DNA of 64,000 nt, taken from Chromobotia macracanthus (lineage: Eukaryota > Chordata > Actinopteri > Cypriniformes > Botiidae). A program made the translations under genes and the position numbers. The stretch covers positions 14,209,501-14,273,500 of the forward strand of contig JAZGTH010000007.1 in NCBI GenBank assembly GCA_036877525.1. The letters run 5' to 3'. Shown piece after piece: positions 55,613 to 64,000 of this stretch. The notes beneath the pieces are model-generated. The model saw nothing but the letters and a program-made list of their open reading frames with translations. It ran no database searches and had not been told where the DNA came from. The first letter of the stretch is position 1. Every line of letters starts with the position of its first letter.

Positions 55613-57150
55613 TTAAATGACACACAGAGAACACGGGGGCATAAAATAAGACGAGACAGAGAACACGGGGGCATTAAATAAGACGAGACAGAAAACACTG
55701 GGGCATTAAATAAGACGAGACAGAGAACACGGGGGCATTAAATAACACACAGACAGAGAACACGGGGACATTAAATAACACGAGACAGAGAACATGGGGG
55801 CATTAAATAAGACGAGACAGAAAACACGGGGGCATTAAATAAGATGAGACAGAGAACACAGGGGCATTAAATAAGACGAGACAGAGAACACGGGAACATT
55901 AAATAAGACAAGACAGAGAACACGGGGAAATTAAATAACACAATACAGAGACCATGGGGGCATTAAATAACACACAGACAGAAAACACGGGGGCATTAAA
56001 TAACACGAGAAAGAGAACACGGGGATATTAAGTAAGACGAGACAGAGAACACGGGGACATTAAATAACGCCAGACAGAGAACACAGGGGTATAAAACAAC
56101 GCCAGACAGAGAACACTGGGACATTAAATAAGACGAGACAGAGAACACGGGGGCATTAAATAACATGAGACAGAGAACACGGGGGCATTAAATAACACGA
56201 GACAGAGAACACGGGGGCATTAAATAACACGATACAGAGACTATGGGGGCATTAAATAACACACAGAAAACACAGGGACATTAAATAAGACAAGACAGAG
56301 AACACGGGGAAATTAAATAACACGAGACAGAGAACACGGGGGCATTAAATAACACAATACAGAGACCATGGGGGCATTAAATAACACACAGACAGAAAAC
56401 ACGGGGGCATTAAATAACACGAGAAAGAGAACACTGGGATATTAAATAACACGCGACAGAGAACACGGGGCATTAAATAACACACACACACAAAACACGG
56501 GGGCATTAAATAAGACGAGACAGAAAACACGGGGGCATTAAATAAGATGAGACAGAAAACACGGGGACATTAAATAAGACGAGACAGAGAACACAGGGAT
56601 ATTAAATAACTCGAGACAGAGAACACGGGGGCATTAAATAACACGAGACAGAGAACACTGGGGCATTAAATAACACGAGACAGAGAACACAGGGGCATTA
56701 AACAACACACAGACAGAAAACACGGGGATATTAAATAACACGAGACAGAAGACACGGGGACATTAAATAAGACAAGACAGAGAACACGGGGAAATTAAAT
56801 AAGACGAGACAGAGAACACAGGGATATTAAATAACTCGAGACAGAGAACACGGGGGCATTAAATAACACGAGACAGAGAACTCGGGGGCATTAAGTAACA
56901 CGAGACAGAAAACACGGGGACATTAAATAAGATGAGACAGAGAACACGGGGGCATTAAATAAGACGAGACGGAGAACACGGGGACATTAAATAACACACA
57001 GACAGAGAACACGGGGACATTAAATAACACACAGACAAAGAACACAGGCACATTAAATAACATGAGACAGAGAACATGGGGGCATTAAATAACACACAGA
57101 CAGAGAACACAGGGACATTAAATAAGTCGAGAAAGAGAACACGGGAGCAT
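55613..57150 (-). repeat. 3,293-bp higher-order repeat, copy 2 segment
   Basis: Partner of 52,320-53,860 with the same order of rare units. Minor differences are visible, for example TCGAGACAG for TTCGAGACAG near 56,608. Confidence 0.75.
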
Positions 57151-60100
57151 TAAATAAGACGAGACAGAGAACATGGGGACATTAAATAACACACAGACAG
57201 AGAACACGGGGACATTAAATAACACGAAACAGAGAACATGAGGGCATTAAATAAGACGAGACAGAAAACACGGGGGCATTAAATAAGATGAGACAGAGAA
57301 CACGGGGGCATTAAATAAGACGAGACAGAGAACACGGGAACATTAAATAAGACGAGACAGAGAACACGGGGGCATTAAATAAGACGAGACAGAAAACACG
57401 GGGGCATTAAATAAAACGAGACAGAAAACATGGGAGCATTAAATAAGACGAAAAAAACAATACGGGGACATTAAATAGCACGAGAAAGAGAACACGGGGA
57501 CATTAAATAACACACAGAGAACACGGGGACATTAAATAACACACAGAGAACACGGGGACATTAAATAACATGAGACAGAGAACATGGGGGCATTAAATAA
57601 CACACAGACAGAGAACACAGGGACATTAAATAACACACAGACAGAGAACATGGGGGCATTAAATAAGACGAGACAGAAAACACGGGGGCATTAAATAAGA
57701 TGAGACAGAGATCACGGGGGCATTAAATAAGACGAGACAGAGAACACGGGGGCATTAAATAAGACGAGACAGAGAACATGGGGGCATTAAATAACATGAG
57801 ACAGAGAACACGGGGACATTAAATAACACGAGACAGAGAACACGGGGGCATTAAATAACACGATACAGAGACCATGGGGGCATTAAATAACACACAGAGA
57901 ACACGGGGGCATAAAATAAGACGAGACAGAGAACACGGGGGCATTAAATAAGACGAGACAGAAAACACAGGGATATTAAATAACACGCGACAGAGAACAC
58001 AGGGGCATTTAATAACACACAGACAGAAAACACGGGGGCATTAAATAAGACGAGACAGAAAACACGGGGGTATTAAATAAGACGAGACAGAAAACACAGG
58101 GACATTAAATAAGACAAGACAGAGAACACGGGGAAATTAAATAACACAATACAGAGACCATGGGGGCATTAAATAACACACAGACAGAAAACACGGGGGC
58201 ATTAAATAACACGAGAAAGAGAACACGGGGATATTAAATAACACGCGACAGAGAACACGGGGGCATTAAATAACACACAGACAGAAAACACGGGGGCATT
58301 AAATAAGACGAGACAGAGAACACAGGGACATTAAATAAGACAAGACAGAGAACACGGGGGCATTAAATAAGACGAGACAGAAAACACGGGGACATTAAAT
58401 AAGACAAGACAGAGAACACGGGGAAATTAAATAAGACGAGACAGAGAACACAGGGATATTAAATAACTCGAGACAGAGAACACGGGGGCATTAAATAACA
58501 CGAGACAGAGAACACAGGGGCATTAAGTAACACGAGACAGAAAACACGGGGACATTAAATAACACGAGACAGAGAACACGGGACATTAAATAACAGAGAC
58601 AGAAAACACGGGGGGCATTAAATAAGACGAGACAGAAAAAAAACACGGGGGCATTAAATAAGACGAGACAGAGAACACGGGGACATTAAGTAAGACGAGA
58701 CAGAGAACACGGGGGCATTAAATAACGCCAGACAGAGAACACAGGGGTATAAAATAACACCAGACAGAGAACACGGGGACATTAAATAAGACGAGACAGA
58801 GAACACGGGGGCATTAAATAACATGAGACAGAGAACACGGGGGCATTAAATAACACGAGACAGAGAACACGGGGGCATTAAATAACACGATACAGAGACC
58901 ATGGGGGCATTAAATAACACACAGACAGAGAACACAGGGACATTAAATAACACACAGAGAACACGGGGGCATAAAATAAGACGAGACAGAGAACACGGGG
59001 GCATTAAATAAGACGAGACAGAAAACACAGGGATATTAAATAACACGCGACAGAGAACACAGGGGCATTTAATAACACACAGACAGAAAACACGGGGGCA
59101 TTAAATAAGACGAGACAGAAAACACGGGGTATTAAATAAGACGAGACAGAAAACACAGGGACATTAAATAAGACAAGACAGAGAACACGGGGAAATTAAA
59201 TAACACGAGACAGAGAACACGGGGGCATTAAATAACACAATACAGAGACCATGGGGGCATTAAATAACACACAGACAGAAAACACGGGGGCATTAAATAA
59301 CACGAGAAAGAGAACACTGGGATATTAAATAACACGCGACAGAGAACATGGGGCATTAAATAACACACAGACAGAAAACACGGGGGCATTATAATAAGAC
59401 GAGACAGAAAACACGGGGGCATTAAATAAGACGAGACAGAAAACACGGGGACATTAAATAAGACGAGACAGAGAACACGGGGAAATTAAATAAGACGAGA
59501 CAGAGAACACTGGGGCATTAAATAACACGAGACAGAGAACACAGGGGCATTAAACAACACACAGACAGAAAACACGGGGATATTAAATAACACGAGACAG
59601 AAAACACGGGGACATTAAATAAGACAAGACAGAGAACACGGGGAAATTAAATAAGACGAGACAGAGAACACGGGGATATTAAATAACTCGAGACAGAGAA
59701 CACGGGGGCATTAAATAACACGAGACAGAGAACTCGGGGGCATTAAGTAACACGAGACAGAAAACACAGGGACATTAAATAAGATGAGACAGAGAACACG
59801 GGGGCATTAAATAAGACGAGACGGAGAACACGGGGACATTAAATAACACACAGACAGAGAACACGGGGACATTAAATAACACACAGACAGAGAATACAGG
59901 GATATTAAATAACTCGAGACAGAGAACACGGGGGCATTAAATAACACGAGACAGAGAACACTGGGGCATTAAATAACACGAGACAGAGAACACAGGGGCA
60001 TTAAACAACACACAGACAGAGAATACAGGGATATTAAATAACTCGAGACAGAGAACACGGGGACATTAAATAAGACAAGACAGAGAATACGGGGAAATTA

Positions 60101-60375
60101 AATAAGACGAGACAGAGAACACGGGGATATTAAATAACTCGAGACAGAGAACACGGGGGCATTAAATAACACGAGACAGAGAACTCTGGGGCATTAAGTA
60201 ACACGAGACAGAAAACACGGGGACATTAAATAAGATGAGACAGAGAACACGGGGGCATTAAATAAGACGAGACGGAGAACACGGGGACATTAAATAACAC
60301 ACAGACAGAGAACACGGGGACATTAAATAACACACAGACAGAGAACACGGGGACATTAAATGACATTAAATAGCG

Positions 60376-60587
60376 AGGCCAAGACAGGTGACAGGAGAGC
60401 ACATGGCGAATGTAAACAAAACAGAGACCATGTGCTTCACACAAGACAAGACCCAGAGCATGAGTTCAGACCAAGACTAGAAGGAGTCAGGATCCAAACA
60501 ACATGCTCTGACACTGAACACAGGGCATGTCAGGATCCTGGCCAGATAATCCAGAAATACTCAGAATAGGAAGCCAGGACCCTGACA
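60376..60587 (-). repeat. U3-side remnant of expanded LTR
   Basis: Aligns with 555-799 of the ordinary LTR: GAGAGCACATGGCGAATGTA, GACCATGTGCTTCACACAAG, GAAGGAGTCAGGATCCAAAC, CAGGGCATGTCAGGATCCTG and the terminal CCTGACA. About 45 bp of the ordinary copy next to the repeat (about 518-560) is absent here. Confidence 0.85.
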
Positions 60588-60974
60588 AATTATGCCTTTG
60601 ACTTTTTTGATTTACAAACCATTCATGTTATTCCAGCTGTGACGTTACTGTGGAAATAGATATTTCAGGAATGATTTTAAACATATAATTAAATAACATT
60701 TTTATACATTTTCATATGGACTATGAAATCACTGCTATGTAATACATATGTTAATGTAGTCAAATGTGTAAAAGTACTTACACCCTGGTGATTGCTGCTT
60801 GCAGCTATATTTAGTTTATACACACTATATTAGTATACACTTTTAGTGATTGGGCCCTATTGTTTTCCTTAGGATTTTTATTATTTCATCTGGGTTCAGG
60901 GACACAAAAAAATGATGCATATATCATACGTGCATAGAACCTGTACGAAAATTGGTACGTGTACTGGTCTTGTT
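60588..60974. other. Gene-free AT-rich stretch
   Basis: Nothing recognised. Confidence 0.5.
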
Positions 60975-61965
60975 GACCCAGATAACTTGCCCGCTGACAC
61001 CCATTAGCCCTTACCAACAGGAAGTCAGCCATTGATTTTCTGAAAACTGCATGCCGTGAATTTTTAAATACTCCTAGGGATTTCATGTGATTGTCACCAA
61101 ACTTGGTAGACATCATGCCAGGACATGAAAGAAGCAAAACTGCAAAAGGTTTTTGATACGTTGAATAGCGTTGCCATGGTGAGGCGACAACGTTATGGCA
61201 ATAAATGGAAAACAGGAAATCTCTAATATCTACAGCATGCATTGACTGATATGTTTGGTGTGGTAGGCTAATGACATTAATAGGACTATTGTGTAACAGT
61301 CATAGCACCCCCAGCTAGCAACAGGAAGTTGCAAGCCTTAAAATAGAGACATGGCTGATGTAAAGTTCTAAACAGATTTGTGATATCTTAAATATTGTTG
61401 TCATAGTAAAATGGCATGAAATTTGGCACACATACAGTGGTCAAAAGCTTATTCATGGGCATGGTGAGGGGCTCTGTAGCACCCTGTTTTGACTAAAGTG
61501 ATGGAGATTTTCCTACTGTCACCAAACTTGGTACATGTATTGTTCTCATCAAGCCTAACAACTTTCACAATTACACTCATTAGCTCCACCCAACAAGAAG
61601 TCGGACATTTCGGGTTGTATGTGGATTTTCTGACAATTCCAGGCTCAGTATTTGTAAATACTCCTAGAGGATTTATGGGATTGTCACCATACTTGGTAAA
61701 TATTACTTTAAGACCTTAAAGACGGTAAATTGTGAAGGGATTTTTAATATCTTGAATGACGTTGCCATGACAAGGCAAAAAATGTATGGCAAAAATGGAA
61801 ACAGGAAGTATCTCATGTCTTCTGCATTGAGTGATTTTGATCAAACTGTATCTTTATGTTTGGTACTTGGGACTGATGACATAGATTTGACTATTGTGAG
61901 TTACAGTTATAGCGCCACCAACTGGCAGAAGGAAGTGTATCACTTAAAACAGCATTTAAAAGAGT
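60975..61965. repeat. Two tandem copies of a ~590-bp repeat family
   Basis: Blocks sharing AATACTCCTAG, GATTGTCACCA-ACTTGGTA, TGAAT-GCGTTGCCATG and ACAGTCATAGC-style ends occur at about 60,975-61,345 and 61,490-61,965, about 592 bp apart. I recognise the style (CACCAAACTTGG, AGCGCCACCAACTGG) from common fish interspersed repeats. No coding potential is visible. Confidence 0.55.
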
Positions 61966-62169
61966 CCTCATAAATTTAGTCACTTCAAGTCACTTCAGAC
62001 TAGGTCAGAATAAATGACAGACATTGAAGATGCTAAATTGTGAATGGACTGTTGCTATCATTATCCATGTTTTATTTTCATAGTTCATATGGATAATAAA
62101 AACGTGTTGGGATTGGCTTTCAAAGACGTTTTAAACTCAGAGTTTCACAATGTGTAATACTCATTGTCG
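61966..62169. other. Short spacer
   Basis: Contains AAGTCACTTCA twice near 61,980-62,000. Nothing else is recognised. Confidence 0.4.
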
Positions 62170-63085
62170 TAAGCACTTTAGACTTTTAGACATTACTTTA
62201 GATTTATTTCTGTCATATGGTGTAAATGTTGATGACATTCAGCAGAGCAAAGACATTTCAGGTCATTGTCTAGTGTCCTTTTAAATACATTTATGGTTGC
62301 AAAATCAGCTCCTTGCTTACAAATACAGTAGAACGATATGTTCTGCCACTAAAGATTATTTTATCAACAATCTACCTGAACTGTCTCAATTCTTTAGCAT
62401 AACAGATAACTTTGAAAACTTTGACAATGCAACAAAAAAGGTTAACTCCCTCTTTTCTAACACCTTAGACACAGTTGCTTTTCTATGCTTAAAGAAGATA
62501 AAGGACAGCAGTCCAAAGTCATGGTATACCAAGCATACTTGCATCCTAAAGAGAGCAGCCTGGAAAATTAGTGTTTCAAATTTCAAGGCCTTACAAACTC
62601 CAGATCTGCCAACTTTTCAATTGTTTTAGAAAAAAACAAAAACAACCCTAGATATTTATTTGATACAGTGGCTAAATTAACAAAAAAAAGTGCTTCAGAC
62701 AGTTGTCAATATGATAGCCGCATGTTTATGAATTTCTTTATTAACAATTAGATACTGTCAGAGAAAAAAAAATCATAAACATGCAATTGCCAACTACACA
62801 AGCATACAAAATGGTGCATCAAAATTTGCCCATAGAACAACTCCAGTCATTTTCTACTATAGGTAAGGATGAACTCTCAAAAATAATCTAAATCATCAAC
62901 ATGTATGCTAGATCCTATACCTACCAGGCTGTTGAAAGAGATGCTTCCTGAAATTATAGATCCTCTGTGTAGTATTATTAACTCATCATTAGTGTTGGGA
63001 TATGTCCCAAAAACTGGCTGTTATCAGAACTCCTATTAAAAAACTTGATTCCACAACTTGATTCCAGGGCACTTGTTAATTACAG
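62170..63085 (+). pseudogene. L2-like LINE relic, endonuclease end to RT start
   Basis: In plus-strand order: LDLFLSYGVNVDDI and DISGHCLVSF (end of the endonuclease); the open frame 62,297-62,629 with FSNTLDTVAFLCLKKIKD and SPKSWYTKHTCILKRAAW (the linker region, SPWYT...LK type); NPRYLFDTVAKLTKKS near 62,646-62,700; and LLKEMLPEIIDPLC plus LGYVPK near 62,930-63,010, the beginning of RT. Frameshifts and stops separate the pieces. The relic is cut off at about 63,085 by a copy of the 590-bp repeat family. Confidence 0.65.
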
Positions 63086-63089
63086 ACCA

Positions 63090-63270
63090 TGGTAATGAAT
63101 CCATAAAGAGAAATGGAAGTGTCCCATATCTTCTGTTTGCATTGAGTAATTTAGAACATGCTTGAGCTGTTTGTTCATGGGGGCTGATGACATGAATGTG
63201 GCTATTGTGAGTCACAGTCATAGTGCCACCAACTGGCAGTGTGAAGTGCCACTAAAAACGGACTTTAAAT
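63090..63270. repeat. Partial copy of the ~590-bp repeat family
   Basis: Matches the end of the family: GGCTATTGTGAGTCACAGTC and TAGTGCCACCAACTGGCAG, against GACTATTGTGAGTTACAGTT and TAGCGCCACCAACTGGCAG at 61,890-61,928. Confidence 0.6.
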
Positions 63271-63374
63271 AAGCCACTATTATTTACTGAGTTAATGCAA
63301 GTGCCCACTATGCAATGATTTCAGAGAAGCTCTGTGTGGTGCCGTAGTGCTTGAGCCAGTTGTCACTGCTTTAC

Positions 63375-64000
63375 TTTACACTGCCGCTCTTACGCAAAGT
63401 GACTTACAAGGTGAGGAAAACAATGAGGTGATAAATCATAAGTAGGCAATAACATCAGTTGTACACAGTTACAATTTTACAGAGATTACAACATTTCAAT
63501 GCTTGATCGAGGCGATACAACATTTCAATGCTTGATCGAGGTGAAAGGGTTATTTTTTTTTATTCATACTAGTGTCAGGTATTCATGGAAGAGACAAGTT
63601 TTTAGCTGTTTCTTGAATATAGTGAGGGATGCAGCAGACCGAACAAAGTTTAGAAGATCATCCCACCAGCGAGGGATAGTGAAGATGAACCTGCGAGCAA
63701 GTGATTGTGTGCCCTTTGAAGAGGGTATTACGTGACGTTCATTCACTAACCATAGGGATCTGGAAGGGGTGTAGATGTGAATGAGTTTGTGAAGGTAGGT
63801 TGGTGCAGAGCCAGTAGTGGTTTTATATGCAAGTTGTAAAGACTTAAATTTGATGCATGCAGCAACTGGTAGCCAGTGAAGGGAAATTAGGAGAGATGCC
63901 ACATGGGCTTTTAGGCTTTTTGAAGACCAGTCAAACTGCTGCACTCTGAATCAGTTGTAGTAGTTTGAGTGCCATGCTGGAAGGCCGGCAAACATTGCAG
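63375..64000 (-). pseudogene. 3' end of an L2-like LINE, continuing past the window
   Basis: The minus frame 63,944-63,564 reads LISLHWLPVAACIKFKSLQL, AYKTTTGSAPTYLHKLI, TPSRSLWLV, GTQSLARRFIFTIPRWWDDL and FKKQLKTCLF, the C-terminal part of L2-type LINE polyproteins (LHWLPV, APxYL and WWNDLP-like blocks). The following 3' UTR ends with CTTGTAAGTCACTTTGCGTA, the usual tail of this family in fish. The rest of the element lies beyond 64,000. The frame is open for 126 codons, so this copy is less decayed than the others. Confidence 0.75.
63487..63544. repeat. 29-bp tandem duplication
   Basis: ACAACATTTCAATGCTTGAT plus CGAGG(C/T)GA occurs twice in a row with one mismatch, inside the 3' UTR of the LINE fragment. 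Confidence 0.85.

Larger units (their letters stand above)
21948..60375 (-). repeat. Main tandem array, 29-33-bp units
   Basis: About 38 kb of head-to-tail units. The common subtypes on the plus strand are: 32 bp with GACGAGACAGAGAACACGGG; 33 bp with ACACACAGACAGAGAACACG; 29 bp, which lacks an ACAG step (ACACACAGAGAACACGG); ACGCCAGATAGAG paired with ACGTCAGACAG; and TGCACGAGAAAG. Almost all share (G)GGGRCATTAAAT. Subtypes are ordered, not random, giving higher-order repeats. The plus strand is strongly purine-rich. The frames of 60-158 codons on the minus strand repeat every 11 residues and are not genes. Confidence 0.95.
18128..60587 (-). mobile_element. Solo LTR A hugely expanded by an internal tandem array
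   Basis: Both ends are those of the LTR at 187-799: TGTCAGGTACAGGAG at 18,128 and AGCCAGGACCCTGACA ending 60,587, in the same orientation. The low-coordinate edge (18,128-18,409) aligns with the R/U5 part of the ordinary copy. The high-coordinate edge (60,376-60,587) aligns with its U3 part. At the point where the ordinary copy has one TTAAATA-bearing segment, this copy has about 42 kb of 29-33-bp tandem units. Total length is 42,460 bp against 613 bp. No convincing target duplication is seen (CAATA on the left, AATTA on the right), so independent insertion is inferred from the ends alone. Parts of the array may carry assembly errors. Confidence 0.85.

Noticed and set aside
18410..60375. Dozens of minus-strand reading frames of 60-158 codons with repeats like FSVCVLFNVPV
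   Set aside because: They repeat every 11 residues because long units are 33 bp, shift frame whenever a 32- or 29-bp unit occurs, and the same DNA gives open frames in several registers. This is what a stop-poor tandem repeat produces, not a protein family.
18410..60375. CRISPR-like array (short regular repeats of about 32 bp)
   Set aside because: Units abut head to tail with no unique spacers, no cas genes exist, and the setting is a vertebrate genome.
187..60587. The two family A LTRs as the two ends of one full retrotransposon
   Set aside because: The first copy has its own TTAAT target duplication directly at both ends, and the 17 kb between them holds unrelated transposons and a lectin gene, not gag-pol.
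18128..60587. Telomeric or rDNA spacer array
   Set aside because: No TTAGGG runs and no rRNA sequence, and both edges are LTR sequence embedded in ordinary interspersed repeats.

Overview
The window looks like a repeat-rich stretch of a teleost fish genome, possibly an otophysan. The evidence is the mix of repeats: DIRS-like, L1/Tx1-like and L2-like retrotransposon fragments, TG...CA solo LTRs, a Tc1-like miniature element and palindromic MITEs, plus one teleost-type tandem C-type-lectin reading frame. Everything here comes from reading the sequence. Family names are recognition from memory, not database hits.

Layout. Positions 1-18,127 are gene-poor DNA full of old transposons: a 613-bp solo LTR (187-799, 5-bp target duplication), a DIRS-like gag/RT relic (955-2,000), an LTR fragment (2,090-2,308), an L1/Tx1-like LINE relic (2,325-4,947), a CpG-rich possible promoter or first exon (5,570-6,060), a LINE RT piece (7,040-7,660), a two-domain C-type lectin gene (9,071-9,799, minus strand; the only convincing host-type coding sequence), a second DIRS-like relic (10,474-11,365), several MITEs, two further LTR-type elements (15,199-15,641 and 15,964-16,367) and a Tc1-like miniature element (17,349-17,877).

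Positions 18,128-60,587 are the remarkable part. Both ends match the 613-bp solo LTR at 187-799, on the same (minus) strand. Between them lies about 42 kb of a 29-33-bp tandem repeat, roughly 1,280 units by length. The ordinary LTR carries a single unit at the same internal position. So one LTR has apparently grown about 70-fold by amplifying a short internal segment. That segment contains the TATTTAA motif, in the position expected of the LTR core promoter. The array has higher-order structure: a 6,043-bp tandem duplication, a 1,824-bp sub-period, a 3,293-bp period near the distal end, and a non-repeat 352-bp spacer present twice 1,491 bp apart. Two stretches look like uncorrected long-read consensus.

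Positions 60,588-64,000 return to ordinary repeats: a roughly 590-bp repeat family, an L2-like LINE relic on the plus strand, and the 3' end of an L2-like LINE on the minus strand running off the window.

No operon-like or cooperating gene set exists here. The short reading frames inside the array (60-158 codons with 11-residue periodicity) are by-products of the repeat, not genes.
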